Below, in pieces: positions 53,911 to 64,000 of a stretch of DNA of 64,000 bases. Under the pieces are notes generated by a model that saw only the letters and a program-made list of their open reading frames with translations, was not told where the DNA came from and ran no database searches. Each line of letters begins with the position of its first letter. Positions within the stretch are counted from its first letter, which is position 1. Source of the DNA: Pedosphaera parvula Ellin514 (GTDB lineage Bacteria; Verrucomicrobiota; Verrucomicrobiia; Limisphaerales; Pedosphaeraceae); assembly GCF_000172555.1 (NCBI RefSeq), contig NZ_ABOX02000020.1:1-64000 (forward strand), in the 5' to 3' direction. Both the position numbers and the translations under genes were made by a program.

Positions 53911-56145
53911 TCATGCGTTCTGTTCCTTTGGATGGATTGCCCGAATTGAGACGGCGCAGGACTTGTAGGAAGGTTGGCGTGAATACGGATCAAAGGATGG
54001 AAATGTCAGTTGGTTGGTCTGGGCATAATGCATGGGAATAAAGATTTGTCCCGTTGCGATGGTGCTGGTGATAAATGCCTTGGCCTTTAACCTGCCGCGA
54101 CGCGAGGTTACTTCAACCCATGAACTCGCCGTGATGCCTCGCCGGGCCGCATCCGAAGGGTTAATTTCGGCATAAATGCTTTCGGGATATAACCGACGCA
54201 ACACTGCCGATTTAGCTGTGCGGGTCTGTGTGTGCCATTGCGCGGATGTGCCCCGGCCCGTCAGTAGGATGAATGGATATTCCGCATCCGGAGGCTCCGA
54301 CATTTCGCGGGGTTCACCGAATATAAAACGAGCCTTTCCATCTCCGTGATAAAAAATTCCGTCGCCGAATAGCCGACGCTCGGAATCCAGCAGCTTTTCC
54401 TCCTGCTGCAGAGGCCATTGAATGCCACCTGCAGCGTCGATCATTTTGTAATCGAGAATCCCGCTGAAATCGCAGGGCTGTCCATGTGATAGTCTTTTGA
54501 TGATTTGAAATACTACTTCCGGAGAACGCCATTGCGCGAAGAGTTCAGTGCATCCCCAATACGCAGCTACCAGTTTAAAAATATTGAAATCTGACAAAGC
54601 CAACCCAGGTGCAGGAGCGACCTTTTTCACTAAACCAATCCGACGCTCTGAATTGATGAACGTTCCATCCTTCTCTCCCCAGGCAGCGGCGGGCAGTATC
54701 AAGTGAGCGAACTGCGCCGTTTCCGTGGTGTGATACATGTCCTGTACGACGAGGAATTCCAATTTGGCAAAGATTCTTTGAATTGAGGATTGATTGATCC
54801 AGGAATGTGCGGTGTTTGTGGCAACCACCCAAAGGCCCTTGATGGTGCCCGTATCGATTCCGTCGATGATCTGGTCATAAGCCCAACCCGTTTGATTAGG
54901 AATGAGGCCAGCATCAATTCCCAGAATGGAGGCGACTCTTTCCCGATCTGCAGCATCTTTGAAATCGTGTCCTCCCAAGAGATTTGTTGTGTTGCTGAAC
55001 AGACGCGAACCCATTGCATTGCATTGGCCGGTGATGGAGTTTGCTCCGGTCCCGGGACGGCCGATGTTGCCTGTCATCAGGGCGATGTTGATGATGGCCT
55101 GAGCCACTCGCGTTCCCTCATGACTTTGGTTTACGCCCATGGTCCACCAGAAGGAGACTCGCTTCCCTTGGTGAATTGTTTCCGCCAAGTGATGCAGTTG
55201 TTTTACGTCAATGCCACTCGCCTCAGCAGTCATTTCAGGCGTGAAGGCTTGAACATGTTTTTTGAAATCTTCAAAACCGGCGGTGTGCTGGTTAATGTAA
55301 TCAGGATTGATCCATCCCTGATTAATCAAAATATTTGCCAAACCGTAGAGAAAAGTAAGATCGGATTTTGGTCGGATGGGATAGTGCTGCGTAGCTGCCA
55401 TTGCGGTTTCAGTTTTGCGTGGATCGATGACAATGATTTCCGGCTGGTTGGGATTTCGCAGGACGCGTTGCCACAGGATGGGGTGAGCAATGCAAAGGTT
55501 GGAACCGATGAAAACAAGGACATCGGATTCTTCGAAATCCCGGTAAGTGTAAGGCGGAGCATCAAATCCAAAGGATTCCTTGTAAGCAGTCACGGCAGTG
55601 GCCATGCACTGTCGCGTGTTGCCGTCGCCATGGATCATTCCCATGCCGAACTTGGCCAGTGCTCCCAGAAAGGCCATTTCTTCAGTCACAATCTGACCGG
55701 TGCCCAGGAATGCCACCGAAGCGGGACCGTGCCTCGTCTGAATATCCTTGAAACGCTCAGTGAAGACCGTCATGGCCTCGTTCCAATCCACCGGTTCCAG
55801 CTTTCCATCCTTGCCGCGTAGATAAGGAGTCGTAGCGCGATCCGGCGCTTGCAGGGGAGTTAGAGCTTCCCAACCTTTTGGGCAGGCCATTCCAAGATTC
55901 ACGGGGTAATTTGTTTGAGGAGTGAGATTTACTGCGCGGCCTTCCTTGAGATGGATATTCAAACCACAGCCGGTCGAACAAAATCCGCAAACCATGGTGG
56001 TCGTGGCGTCGGGCTGGAACTTTGCAGGAACCTTACCCAAACCAAAATTCCCCGGGTGCAGGGTGATATCCGAAGTGAGTGGCCCGGTCCATTCGCGGAG
56101 TAATGAGTTTTCCGGTGCGGCTTCACGTTGTTCCTTGGTCGTCAT
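53911..56145 (-). CDS. nasA: Assimilatory nitrate reductase, molybdopterin catalytic subunit
   Basis: A 744-residue molybdopterin oxidoreductase. The [4Fe-4S] ligands are C53, C56, C60 and C88 ([17 protein letters not shown]). Mo-bisMGD motifs include [39 protein letters not shown] and the C-terminal [16 protein letters not shown]. Length and N-terminus fit the NasA/NarB group. There is no C-terminal [2Fe-2S] NasA domain and no separate NasB-type gene here. The frame is open upstream, but the ATG at 56145 overlaps the DmsBC stop (ATGA), which decides the start. No Tat signal is seen, so it is cytoplasmic. Confidence 0.9.
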   Translation of the reverse strand: MTTKEQREAAPENSLLREWTGPLTSDITLHPGNFGLGKVPAKFQPDATTTMVCGFCSTGCGLNIHLKEGRAVNLTPQTNYPVNLGMACPKGWEALTPLQAPDRATTPYLRGKDGKLEPVDWNEAMTVFTERFKDIQTRHGPASVAFLGTGQIVTEEMAFLGALAKFGMGMIHGDGNTRQCMATAVTAYKESFGFDAPPYTYRDFEESDVLVFIGSNLCIAHPILWQRVLRNPNQPEIIVIDPRKTETAMAATQHYPIRPKSDLTFLYGLANILINQGWINPDYINQHTAGFEDFKKHVQAFTPEMTAEASGIDVKQLHHLAETIHQGKRVSFWWTMGVNQSHEGTRVAQAIINIALMTGNIGRPGTGANSITGQCNAMGSRLFSNTTNLLGGHDFKDAADRERVASILGIDAGLIPNQTGWAYDQIIDGIDTGTIKGLWVVATNTAHSWINQSSIQRIFAKLEFLVVQDMYHTTETAQFAHLILPAAAWGEKDGTFINSERRIGLVKKVAPAPGLALSDFNIFKLVAAYWGCTELFAQWRSPEVVFQIIKRLSHGQPCDFSGILDYKMIDAAGGIQWPLQQEEKLLDSERRLFGDGIFYHGDGKARFIFGEPREMSEPPDAEYPFILLTGRGTSAQWHTQTRTAKSAVLRRLYPESIYAEINPSDAARRGITASSWVEVTSRRGRLKAKAFITSTIATGQIFIPMHYAQTNQLTFPSFDPYSRQPSYKSCAVSIRAIHPKEQNA

Positions 56146-57782
56146 GCGGAAATACTTCCAGGCATTTTGGCTGGCGCAACCGCAGTGAAAAATAAATGGC
56201 GTTCCAGCAATTCTCCAGTAATGCAGAATAGAGAAATGGTCAGGAGCCAAAATCCATTTGAGTTTATGTGGACTGAGCTTTCGAGCAAGTATGTTACTGG
56301 AAGGATAATTCCCCCGATGAATCCGCAACAAAAGCGCAGACGAGCAATCAAACCAAGTTTACCGGCCAGCAGCCGCGCTGTTTTGTTCAACGGCGAGAGG
56401 AAGGGACTTTCCTCATCGACCAAATGATTGAAAATTCGGTGCTCAAAAACAAGCTTGACGATGGTGAGCGCGCAGAGAGTGATCAGTGCTGCTGGTAGAA
56501 AGGGGCCGGAGTTTTTTGGAAAAAGCATGGCACCCACCGCGCTAGCCATGCTGCCGAGGAGAAAGGTGGTTCCCAAAAACCTTGTGAAACTTTGCGATGC
56601 ATTCCAAAACTCACGCCGGGTATCCACGTAGATCATGGCGGAACACGCTATGCCGAGCAGACCCGTGCCCGCCGTGGCAAATGCAAATCCTCTTTGGAGC
56701 GTGGCGAGGGATGGAAACCAAAACGCAACCAATGTGGCCATTGCAGATGGAACGAAGATTCCAAATGCGATAATTTCGCGGCTGAACCAGGAGGTTCGCC
56801 AGCCAAGAAAGGCCCGCCAGGCTTTCAGCGGTCGTCCCAAATGGAGTGAGCCCAACCCCAAGGCCAGCATGCCTGCAAGCGCGGCCGTCAGGCTGAACCA
56901 TTTTGCAGGTTGCATTAACAGGGTGCCGATGCTCAAGCCAACCGCCAATTGTGACAAAACGAGCATGAACACCAGCGGCAGATGTGCGGGGGCAGGGGAA
57001 ACACGCGCATGGTCGCCAGCCAGCAAATTGCGTGGGAGCGGTCTGGAAGATTTGTAAAGCGTTGTTGGAAGAGTATCGGATGGTTCTGGTGCGGTGGGCA
57101 GAAAGTTGTTGGTGGCAACACTCGTTGAGGCAATATTACCGCGGAACTGATTCAAAATAGCCTTTTGCTCCACGAATGTGATGCGAATCGCCTGACTGGG
57201 ACAGGCTTGGACGCAGGCCGGAGCCTCACCGTGACTCAGGCGGCTGCTGCACATGTCACATTTGCGAACGATGCCCCGCTTCGCGGAATACTTGGGCACC
57301 TCGTACGGACATTTCATGATGCAATATTGGCAACCGATACATTGGTCATCGAGGTGCCGGACAATGCCGGTGACCGGGTCTTTGTCGTACGCCAGCACAG
57401 GACAACCACTCAGGCATCCGGGATCAACGCAATGGTGGCAGGCGGTGGTCACGGTTGCCTGGAAGGGTGCGCGCCAGTCCTCACTGCGAAGCAGGCCTAC
57501 GTCCCGCCACGTCTCTTCTTCATCCAGGCCATTCAAGCTGTGGCACGCAGTCACACAGGCTTTGCATCCGGAGCAGCGATCCAAATCGACTTCGAAGGCA
57601 TATTGTTCACCAGGTTTCGGAAGAGTTAACGGGATGAGATCGCGATAATACTTTGCCTGTGCTGGAAAGGCGTGGTTTTCGTGTTGTCGTGCAAAACGAT
57701 CTGCCGCTGACAATTCACGTTGATCCGCCAACAACGCATCAATTAGCGTGGGGCCATCATGAGATGAATTGTTGGTTGTCAT
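56142..57782 (-). CDS. DmsB-type four-cluster ferredoxin fused to DmsC/NrfD-like membrane anchor
   Basis: A 546-residue fusion. The first ~240 residues hold four [4Fe-4S] motifs: [37 protein letters not shown], and CDMC with CVQACP. From about residue 270 there are eight or so membrane helices of the DmsC type ([39 protein letters not shown]). Together they would take electrons from quinol and pass them to the molybdenum subunit. The ATG at 57782 is chosen over 57827. The ATGA overlap with nasA implies a 1:1 complex. Normal assimilatory nitrate reductases use ferredoxin or NADH, so this partner is unusual. Confidence 0.88.
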   Translation of the reverse strand: MTTNNSSHDGPTLIDALLADQRELSAADRFARQHENHAFPAQAKYYRDLIPLTLPKPGEQYAFEVDLDRCSGCKACVTACHSLNGLDEEETWRDVGLLRSEDWRAPFQATVTTACHHCVDPGCLSGCPVLAYDKDPVTGIVRHLDDQCIGCQYCIMKCPYEVPKYSAKRGIVRKCDMCSSRLSHGEAPACVQACPSQAIRITFVEQKAILNQFRGNIASTSVATNNFLPTAPEPSDTLPTTLYKSSRPLPRNLLAGDHARVSPAPAHLPLVFMLVLSQLAVGLSIGTLLMQPAKWFSLTAALAGMLALGLGSLHLGRPLKAWRAFLGWRTSWFSREIIAFGIFVPSAMATLVAFWFPSLATLQRGFAFATAGTGLLGIACSAMIYVDTRREFWNASQSFTRFLGTTFLLGSMASAVGAMLFPKNSGPFLPAALITLCALTIVKLVFEHRIFNHLVDEESPFLSPLNKTARLLAGKLGLIARLRFCCGFIGGIILPVTYLLESSVHINSNGFWLLTISLFCITGELLERHLFFTAVAPAKMPGSISA

Positions 57783-57796
57783 GTTTCTATTGGTGA

Positions 57797-59323
57797 CTAG
57801 AACAGCATGGTAAGTTGCACATAACAAAAGTCTGCATCACGCGCACCGAACCCGGGCGCAGACCAGGTCTGCGAGATGTACTGCCCGTGAAAGAAATGGC
57901 CGTAGCCTCCTTCAAGTTGGGCAAAACGTGTTGGTGCCCAACCAACGATGGCGGTCAACTCGGTCCCGAGAAAGTTGCTGTAATCAGGATTGACGCCGAA
58001 ACCTGTGCCGGGTGTCGAGGTTGTCCCGCCGCGCGCGACGCCACCGACGTTGTAAAAACTGTCATGCGTGTCCGCGAGCCAGAGTGCGTTGCCCTGGAGC
58101 GCGACGCTGACACTCGGGAGAGGTTTTAGCTGAAGAATGGCGCCAACATCATGAATGTTTTGCAACGAAACAAAATCGAGGGAGCCGTAAAACCTATGGT
58201 TCGTAGGGAAGAGATTATCAAAAGTTTCGTGCTTGCCATCATGCGGGTTGCTGTCACCGGAAGCGAAATCGTATTCCAATCCCAATCGGGGCGTGGCCCA
58301 TAAGTTGGTGAAAGTGTAGCCCCCTTGAAGCACGACCATGTAGGCTTGTTGATCAAGCCTTTGCTTCGGCGCGCCGGCACGGGAATCCCGGAAATTGCCG
58401 AATTGGTATGCGCCTTCGAGCGAATAATCCCATCCGGCAAGTTCACCCGGCCTGGATTTGAGTCGGGAACCGATGGTGTAGATGTCGCGAGCGCTGGGTT
58501 GAGGGAATTGCGGGCTAGGTTCGGCGGCGGCGGCTTGGGGCGAAGCGTTGCGGGAGAGAAAATAAACATCCAGTATGTTCTTTGGCACCATTGGTGAAGT
58601 GGCATAAACGCCCGAGAACCAGTCGTAATCATTGCTGACATCGAAACGGCCATTTTCCGGGATTACCACGCGACCGGTGAAAAAGTCGGCACCGAACCAT
58701 TCATTCTGCCAGCGAAGTTTCGCAGCGTCGAATACACGGCCAATGTTGTTCCAGCCGTAGGCTCCCACGAGACGCTCCTCGCCGTAACTCAGTTCCTGAC
58801 GGCCGACTTTGAGCGATAATGGAAATTCCTTATGATTGCCAATGGTGGCGAAAGCCTGGTGGAGATTGATCGCATCGTATTCCGGTCCATCGCCTTGTTT
58901 TTTCACCGTGCCGGCAACGGGAGGAACATTGGCATAGGCGAATCGCTGGTCGTTGTACGTCAGGCTGCTTTGGCCCTCGACGTAGGCACTCCACCACTCA
59001 TCGACATACCCAACATGGAGACGGATACGTGATAGAAAATAGTCATTGTCAACGTCGGCTCCGTGAGCGCGAAAATCATTATTGAGCGCAGGTGGTGTGC
59101 CGGGTCGACCGGGAATGCCATAGCCCTCATGATCCTCATAGCGAAGGCGCATTGCACCGCCGAAATCCCATTTGTTCATGTAAGGGTCATCCTTGCGTAG
59201 ATACTCGTTGATGAAGCCTTGGAATGGTTGCGGCGGTGGAGGTGGTGTGTACTGAGCGTAGACTTGGTTCGCAAGGCCAAGGACGAGGGAACTGGTCAGC
59301 AATGTTGGGCAGGTTCGTTTCAT
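57797..59323 (-). CDS. Outer-membrane porin of the alginate-export family
   Basis: A 508-residue protein with a signal peptide (CPTLLTSSLVLGLANQVYAQ) and a beta-barrel pattern. The segments FGGAMRLRYEDHEGYG, DNDYFLSRIRLHVGYVDEWW and LKVGRQELSYGEERLVGAY match the alginate_exp barrel family, ending in an aromatic-rich strand YVQLTMLF. Its place between the nitrate ABC transporter and the reductase suggests it lets nitrate through the outer membrane; no alginate genes are nearby. The substrate is inferred from context. Confidence 0.85.
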   Translation of the reverse strand: MKRTCPTLLTSSLVLGLANQVYAQYTPPPPPQPFQGFINEYLRKDDPYMNKWDFGGAMRLRYEDHEGYGIPGRPGTPPALNNDFRAHGADVDNDYFLSRIRLHVGYVDEWWSAYVEGQSSLTYNDQRFAYANVPPVAGTVKKQGDGPEYDAINLHQAFATIGNHKEFPLSLKVGRQELSYGEERLVGAYGWNNIGRVFDAAKLRWQNEWFGADFFTGRVVIPENGRFDVSNDYDWFSGVYATSPMVPKNILDVYFLSRNASPQAAAAEPSPQFPQPSARDIYTIGSRLKSRPGELAGWDYSLEGAYQFGNFRDSRAGAPKQRLDQQAYMVVLQGGYTFTNLWATPRLGLEYDFASGDSNPHDGKHETFDNLFPTNHRFYGSLDFVSLQNIHDVGAILQLKPLPSVSVALQGNALWLADTHDSFYNVGGVARGGTTSTPGTGFGVNPDYSNFLGTELTAIVGWAPTRFAQLEGGYGHFFHGQYISQTWSAPGFGARDADFCYVQLTMLF

Positions 59324-59376
59324 TCTTCGGTTGGTTAGGTTTAGGTGTGGAACTACAGGCTTACAACGGATCTGAT

Positions 59377-60285
59377 TTAATTCTTGATTACAGCGGCTTC
59401 TGAAATGCGGTCGGCCTTTTGATTGTTGGGACCTGTTGAGAGAGGCTGATCCGAAGAGGAGTTATGTTTGATGACAGGTAAGGACGAATGTCTCACAGGC
59501 CTTTGTCCTTTGTGGGCATGCTCTTCGAGGAAAGTAATCAGGTGTTCTCGCAGCCGATAATAATCGGGATGTTCAAGAACCGCCTTGCGCTCACGTGGAC
59601 GTGGAAATGTTACTTCGAGAATATCGCCCACTTCGGCTTCCGGCCCGTTGGTCATCATGACGATTCGGTCGGAGAGAAATAGGGCCTCATCGACATCGTG
59701 GGTTACCATCATGGCGGTCTTTTTGTCCTTCCTCCAGAGTTCAATCAAGACCTGTTGCAGTTCCATGCGGGTAAGCGAATCAAGCATGCCAAAGGGTTCA
59801 TCCAGCAGAAGCATCCTGGGTGAAAGTGCAAAGGCGCGGGCGATGCCAACCCGCTGGCGCATGCCTTGGGAAAGCTGGGCCGGTTTCTTGTGCATAGCAT
59901 CAGCAAGTCCGACCACGCTCAGATAGTATTCGGCGATTTGGCGGCGCTCATCCTTGTTCGCGGTATAAAAGACCTGGTCAACCCCCAGCATTACGTTTTC
60001 AAAGGCTGTTAACCAGGGCAGCAGACAGGGAGATTGAAAAACAATGCCGCGATCGGGACCTGGGCCGGTAAGTTCCTTGCCAGCCAAAATGATTCCACCG
60101 GAGGTGATGTCGTTCAGCCCGGCAACCATTGAGAGTACGGTTGATTTTCCGCAACCGGAATGTCCTATCAAGGAGATGAATTCGCCTTTTTTAATCCTGA
60201 GATCAAAGTCCTTTACGATGGTCGCTGGCCCCTTCGGAGTGGAATAGACCTTCGTTAGCTTGAAAATCTCCAAGTAGGTACTCAT
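59377..60285 (-). CDS. nrtD: Nitrate ABC transporter ATP-binding protein
   Basis: A 302-residue ABC ATPase. Walker [10 protein letters not shown] (41-49), the NrtC/D phrase [20 protein letters not shown], signature [14 protein letters not shown], Walker [13 protein letters not shown] and H-loop [13 protein letters not shown]. It carries none of the NrtA-like C-terminal extension of cyanobacterial NrtC. It overlaps the second ATPase gene by four bases (ATGA). The pair probably forms the heterodimer driving nitrate import; the C/D labels follow position only. Confidence 0.88.
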   Translation of the reverse strand: MSTYLEIFKLTKVYSTPKGPATIVKDFDLRIKKGEFISLIGHSGCGKSTVLSMVAGLNDITSGGIILAGKELTGPGPDRGIVFQSPCLLPWLTAFENVMLGVDQVFYTANKDERRQIAEYYLSVVGLADAMHKKPAQLSQGMRQRVGIARAFALSPRMLLLDEPFGMLDSLTRMELQQVLIELWRKDKKTAMMVTHDVDEALFLSDRIVMMTNGPEAEVGDILEVTFPRPRERKAVLEHPDYYRLREHLITFLEEHAHKGQRPVRHSSLPVIKHNSSSDQPLSTGPNNQKADRISEAAVIKN

Positions 60286-61196
60286 GAATCGATTTTAATG
60301 GTCTCAGTTTTAATCTCACTACGGCGAATCGGCTTGCGTCCGCTGAACCTCTGCCGGCCACGAGTCAAATCTTCGGGTTCGATATCTGGCAAAACCAGTT
60401 TTTTGCTAATGGCAGCCCGTTTGGAAGCTCCTGGTCCCAGGAGATAATCGATCACTTCCTTGCGTATCGCTTTAAACCGCGCGTCGTGGTTCATTGCTTT
60501 TCGATCTCGGGGTCGTGGAAGATCAATCTTCACGGACTTTCCGAGGGTTGCGTTAGGGGCGGCACTGAGAGGTATGATGCGATCCGCGAGGTAAATGCCC
60601 TCGTCCACATCATTGGTGATTAGTACCACCGTTTTCCTATCATCTGACCAGATGCGTGAAATCTCATCCTGCAGAGTGGAACGCGTCAATGCATCGAGGG
60701 CACCCAACGGTTCATCGAGCAAAAGAATTTGAGGGTCCATCGCCAGCGCGCGGGCGACGGAGACACGCTGGCGCATTCCACCCGAAAGTTCACTCGGTCG
60801 CTTATCACGAGCGGGAGTGAGATTCACCATGGCAACATATTTCTCCACGTGCTGCTGCTTCCTGGCGGGTGCCCAGTTGGGAAATACCTGGTCCACGGCG
60901 AGGTGAATATTTTCGTAAACCGTCAGCCAGGGCAGGAGTGAATAATTCTGAAAAACAATGCCGCGGTCAGGACCCGGTTCTGTAATTTCAAGATCGTTCA
61001 AGGTGATGTTCCCGGCATCCGGCCGGATTAAACCTGCGATCATGGAAATGAGTGTTGATTTGCCAGCACCGGAGTAGCCTACAATTGCAACAAACTCGCC
61101 TTTTTCCATGGTGAGATTTATGTCACGCAACACCTCGGTCCGCTGACCTGTCGCTCCGTATCCCTTACTGACATTTTTAAGTTCGAGGAAAGCCAT
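60282..61196 (-). CDS. nrtC: Nitrate ABC transporter ATP-binding protein
   Basis: A 304-residue ABC ATPase. Walker [10 protein letters not shown] (40-48), [18 protein letters not shown], signature [14 protein letters not shown], Walker [12 protein letters not shown] and H-loop [13 protein letters not shown], where the usual H is replaced by N. That odd residue may leave one of the two ATP sites weakly active. C-terminal extension is absent. Lies 7 bp after the permease gene. Confidence 0.85.
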   Translation of the reverse strand: MAFLELKNVSKGYGATGQRTEVLRDINLTMEKGEFVAIVGYSGAGKSTLISMIAGLIRPDAGNITLNDLEITEPGPDRGIVFQNYSLLPWLTVYENIHLAVDQVFPNWAPARKQQHVEKYVAMVNLTPARDKRPSELSGGMRQRVSVARALAMDPQILLLDEPLGALDALTRSTLQDEISRIWSDDRKTVVLITNDVDEGIYLADRIIPLSAAPNATLGKSVKIDLPRPRDRKAMNHDARFKAIRKEVIDYLLGPGASKRAAISKKLVLPDIEPEDLTRGRQRFSGRKPIRRSEIKTETIKIDS

Positions 61197-61203
61197 GGGA
61201 ATC

Positions 61204-61989
61204 TCAGGCGGTTTTGAAACGTTTTTCCGCCAAGCTCATCAGGCGGTCCAACACGAAGCCGACCAGGCCGATGACAATGATGCACAAAATGATGTGCTCA
61301 TAGATGAGAGCGTTGTACTCCTGCCAAAGAAAGCCACCCACACCGGGTCGGCCAGTCAGCATTTCAGCAGCGACAATGACAAGCCATGCGATTCCCAGAC
61401 TCAAACGGAAACCGGTGAACATGTATGGCAACGTGGCTGGAATCAGCACCTTAAACAGGGTCTTGCTTCGGGAGAGTTTCAAAACCCTGGCCACATTGAG
61501 ATAATCCTGAGGAATTGCACGCACTCCAACCGCCGTGTTCATCACCGTGGGCCACATCGCGCATATGGCAATGGTAAACAATGCTCCGAGTTCTGAGGCC
61601 TGTTTGCCGAAGCTTAAGAACAGAATCAATCCCAATGGCAACCATGCCAATGGAGAAACCGGGCGCAAAACTTGAATGATTGGATCGAAGATTTTGGTAA
61701 AGGTTTTGGATAAGCCGAGGCAGAATCCGATCGGAGTGCCGAGGGCCAATGCGAGCACATAGCCTTTGGCAACGAGCACCAGCGAATACCAGGTGAAACG
61801 AAGAATTCCCTGGTCCATTTCGCCGCGTTTGGCAAACGGCTCCATGATGTAAGGCTTGCTGCTCTGCCAGGTTTTAAGCGGTGATGGCAATTCCTTCGCC
61901 CAGGTGGCACTCGAGATGGCCCAGATCGCGATGACGCAAGCCGCGCCGATCAGAGGCAGGATCAACCAATCAAGTTTGAATGTTTTCAT
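61204..61989 (-). CDS. nrtB: Nitrate ABC transporter permease
   Basis: A 261-residue permease of the NrtB/SsuC type with about six membrane helices. The EAA-type loop is [20 protein letters not shown], preceded by [20 protein letters not shown] and [20 protein letters not shown]. It forms the inner-membrane channel for nitrate/nitrite uptake, with ATPases downstream and the binding protein 9 bp upstream. Confidence 0.92.
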   Translation of the reverse strand: MKTFKLDWLILPLIGAACVIAIWAISSATWAKELPSPLKTWQSSKPYIMEPFAKRGEMDQGILRFTWYSLVLVAKGYVLALALGTPIGFCLGLSKTFTKIFDPIIQVLRPVSPLAWLPLGLILFLSFGKQASELGALFTIAICAMWPTVMNTAVGVRAIPQDYLNVARVLKLSRSKTLFKVLIPATLPYMFTGFRLSLGIAWLVIVAAEMLTGRPGVGGFLWQEYNALIYEHIILCIIVIGLVGFVLDRLMSLAEKRFKTA

Positions 61990-61998
61990 AGGCAGATG

Positions 61999-63288
61999 TC
62001 ATCCCTTGAGATTGCAAACCGAAAAGCCTTTGGCGTATTCCTCGGGTTTGGCCGGGTCGAAAGTTACGCCATCGAAAAGAGTTTCCTTGTCAGTGTTCAG
62101 TCCACCATGGGCATAGCCGATTTCCTTCATGGCTTCCTCGTAGATGTCATGGCGCATTACCTGTTTCGCGACGCCCTCATAATCCGGCGCGCCGCTGACC
62201 ATTCCCCAGCGACGGAACTGAGTGAGCCACCAGACTGCGTATTTTGGTTGCGGGTAATTGCAGTTGCGGCTGCTGTAGATCATGTAATTAGCGTCCTTCT
62301 TTTTACGACCATCGCCGTAGTCTACATCTCCAACCAATCTGCCCAGAATGATTTCCTTGTTGCAGTTGATATAGGTGGGCTTGCTGACGATTTCACATTG
62401 TTCCGGGCGGTTTTCAAGCTTGTCCAACCATACACTGGCCTCGTGAAGAGCCTTAAGCACCGCTTTGACAGCGCGCGGGTTTTTATCAGCGAATTCTGCG
62501 GCAAAGGCGCAGACCTTTTCCGGATGATCCTTCCAGATGTCTTGTGTGAGAATGGAAGTGAACCCTATCTTATCTGCCACTGCGCGTGCATTCCACGGTT
62601 CGCCTACGCAGAAACCATCCATCTTGCCGATTTTCATGTTTGCCACCATTTGAGGGGGTGGCACGGTGATGAGGGCGACATCCTTGTCTGGATTAATTCC
62701 GCCAGCAGCCAGATAATAACGCATCCACATCGCGTGAGTTCCGGGGGGAAAGGTCATGGCAAACGAAAGGGGTTCGCCCAGTTTTTTGGCTTTTTCCACG
62801 AATGGCAAAAGAGCCTTCGGATCATCGGAAACCTTTCCTTTCCATTCCTGTTTCAGGGTGATGGCCTGGCCGTTCCGATTCATAATCCACGGAATGATCA
62901 TTGGCTTTTTCGGCGAACCCAGGAGACCCATCGAGGAGGCGATGGGCATTCCCGTCAGCATGTGGGTGGCTTGAATATCGCCGGTGGAAAGGGAATCTCG
63001 AATGGCGGCCCAATTCGCTCCCTTGGAAACAACCGAGTCGATTCCGTATTTTTTAAAAAGGCCTTTTTCATGGGCGATGACAATTGGCGAGCAATCAGTC
63101 AGTGCTATGATGCCGAACTTCATTGACTTCAATTCGGGTGCATCATCTGCATAGACGCTCCCCACCCAACCACGAGGCAAACCACCCAACAATGCAACAG
63201 CACCAAGTCCGCGAATGGTCTGGCCGACGAAATTACGGCGACTGAGTCTAGGCGATGGTGTGGTTTTCTGCTTTGGATTTGTCTTCAT
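61999..63288 (-). CDS. nrtA: Nitrate ABC transporter substrate-binding protein (Tat-exported)
   Basis: A 429-residue binding protein. A Tat leader (RLSRRNFVGQTIRGLG then VALLGGLPRGWV) precedes the NrtA fold: FGIIALTDCSPIVIAHEKGL, AMTFPPGTHAMWMRYYLAAG, VPPPQMVANMKIGKMDGFCV, GEPWNARAVADKIGF and YINCNKEIILGRL. It captures nitrate/nitrite outside the inner membrane. A GTG at 63300 could add four residues. Its start lies inside the 3' end of the preceding NrtA-like gene, so translation is probably coupled. Confidence 0.93.
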   Translation of the reverse strand: MKTNPKQKTTPSPRLSRRNFVGQTIRGLGAVALLGGLPRGWVGSVYADDAPELKSMKFGIIALTDCSPIVIAHEKGLFKKYGIDSVVSKGANWAAIRDSLSTGDIQATHMLTGMPIASSMGLLGSPKKPMIIPWIMNRNGQAITLKQEWKGKVSDDPKALLPFVEKAKKLGEPLSFAMTFPPGTHAMWMRYYLAAGGINPDKDVALITVPPPQMVANMKIGKMDGFCVGEPWNARAVADKIGFTSILTQDIWKDHPEKVCAFAAEFADKNPRAVKAVLKALHEASVWLDKLENRPEQCEIVSKPTYINCNKEIILGRLVGDVDYGDGRKKKDANYMIYSSRNCNYPQPKYAVWWLTQFRRWGMVSGAPDYEGVAKQVMRHDIYEEAMKEIGYAHGGLNTDKETLFDGVTFDPAKPEEYAKGFSVCNLKG

Positions 63289-64000
63289 GGTTGGTGACAC
63301 TGGTGATCAGGTTCCTGGCCTTTTGATAAATATCCGACCGAAACACCTTGGGGATGCTGGCGGATGGAATGAGTGAACGGTTGGGGATAACACCGGTTTG
63401 ATGCATCGTCTTCAAAACCCAGCCGGCCTTTTCGGCGGAAGGTTCGTTGGCGCCGTCGCGATGAAAAATTTGGAAGCCAGGCACCTTCTCCGTCCTACCA
63501 TGGCCGAAATCAAAAGGACCGGTGATGCTTCTGCGCAACGAAGCGGCAGGAATGTTGAGATATTCAGGGCGCGAGAGGACGTTGATTACGTGATCTGCAT
63601 TTTCAGGCTGGTCACAGTAGGTGCACGCTTCGATTAAAGATGCAATAAGTGCAAGGTGTTCAGTGGCGCGATCCGCGGCAAAGCGGCTGCGGACCATCAA
63701 AACTTTTTCGGGATGATTCGGAGCCAGTCCAACACTGGTGTCAGCGCACCAGCCGATCCGGTTTTGCACGGCGATTGAGTTCCAGGGTTCACCAACACAA
63801 TAGCCATCCAGATTGCCTGCTTTCAGGTTGGCGAACATCTGCGGTGGGGGGACGACCACAATCTGAACATCCTTTTGCGGGTCGATGCCACTGGAACTCA
63901 ACCAATGGCGTAACAGAAAATTATGACTGGAGAAAGGGAAGGGAATGCCAAAGGTGAATACCTTCCTGCCGCGCAGACGGGTCATGACTTCACGCAAGCT
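63248..64000 (-). CDS. NasS/NrtA-like nitrate-binding protein, 5' partial
   Basis: 250 residues of a second NrtA-fold protein, cut by the window end. FGIPFPFSSHNFLLRHWLSS, VVVPPPQMFANLKAGNLDGY, GEPWNSIAVQNRIG and the end SIPKVFRSDIYQKARNL are nitrate-binding-family motifs. It overlaps nrtA by about 40 bases. Two NrtA-type genes in a row suggest that one is NasS, the cytoplasmic nitrate sensor that holds back the antiterminator NasT; the absence or presence of a signal peptide cannot be checked here. Confidence 0.8.
   Translation of the reverse strand, partial: SLREVMTRLRGRKVFTFGIPFPFSSHNFLLRHWLSSSGIDPQKDVQIVVVPPPQMFANLKAGNLDGYCVGEPWNSIAVQNRIGWCADTSVGLAPNHPEKVLMVRSRFAADRATEHLALIASLIEACTYCDQPENADHVINVLSRPEYLNIPAASLRRSITGPFDFGHGRTEKVPGFQIFHRDGANEPSAEKAGWVLKTMHQTGVIPNRSLIPSASIPKVFRSDIYQKARNLITSVTNHEDKSKAENHTIA

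Noticed and set aside
54790-55821. A 343-codon plus-strand frame opposite nasA
   Set aside because: Antisense to a molybdopterin enzyme with all motifs; no family signature of its own.
61996-63126. A 376-codon plus-strand frame opposite nrtA
   Set aside because: Antisense shadow; the minus strand encodes a full binding protein.

Overview
The window looks like the chromosome of a soil- or freshwater-type Verrucomicrobiota bacterium (Pedosphaera/Limisphaerales-like is my best guess). The reasons are a TPR-bearing Ser/Thr kinase beside a TIGR02999-type ECF sigma factor, a prepilin-like secreted protein ending in an F-G-D-G-H motif, very large autotransporter-strand-repeat proteins with a conserved FYRL C-terminus, a DUF5107/TPR protein, many glycoside hydrolases, and a tyrosine-recombinase type I associate with this phylum. 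The assignment rests on gene style, not on a marker gene.

Layout. 1-8.0 kb: a 5'-truncated GH78 alpha-L-rhamnosidase, then the kinase and sigma factor. 8.4-14.2 kb: a stress/detoxification cluster (DoxX-like, LysR, nitroreductase, isochorismatase-type hydrolase, two SnoaL-like proteins, two SDRs and a decayed MDR fragment). 14.3-17.4 kb: an MlaA lipoprotein domain fused to an alpha/beta hydrolase, followed by a DedA membrane protein fused to a rhodanese domain. 17.8-37.5 kb: a galactoside/plant-polysaccharide locus with an AraC regulator, a prepilin-like protein, a clan GH-D glycosidase carrying autotransporter-type repeats, a paralogous repeat protein, a sugar porter, a DUF5107-TPR protein, an aldose-epimerase-like protein, GH36 and GH97. 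A 288-bp element with perfect 31-bp inverted ends sits inside this locus.

37.5-50.0 kb: a mosaic of integrative-element remains. Two copies of a tRNA 3'-end plus a conserved arm lie 9,512 bp apart in direct orientation. Each is followed on the same strand by a broken integrase gene of one family (38015-38830, C-terminally truncated; 49705-49983, two in-frame stops). Cargo is a second detoxification set (SDR, AraC, SnoaL, DoxX, MDR with divergent LysR, Ada with a 2OG-Fe(II) oxygenase, SnoaL, alpha/beta hydrolase, LysR) resembling the 8-14 kb cluster. The MDR and alpha/beta hydrolase genes share a 41-bp conserved upstream sequence at exactly the same distance from their start codons.

50.0-64.0 kb (all minus strand): a nitrate assimilation cluster. 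In transcription order it has a NasS/NrtA-like protein (cut by the window end), the nitrate ABC transporter NrtA-B-C-D, an outer-membrane porin, a DmsB-DmsC fusion, the molybdopterin nitrate reductase, a CysJ-like diflavin reductase and the siroheme nitrite reductase NirA. Several genes overlap by 1-4 bases, which suggests coupled translation. A possible sigma-54 promoter lies before the diflavin reductase. Together these genes would import nitrate and reduce it to ammonium.
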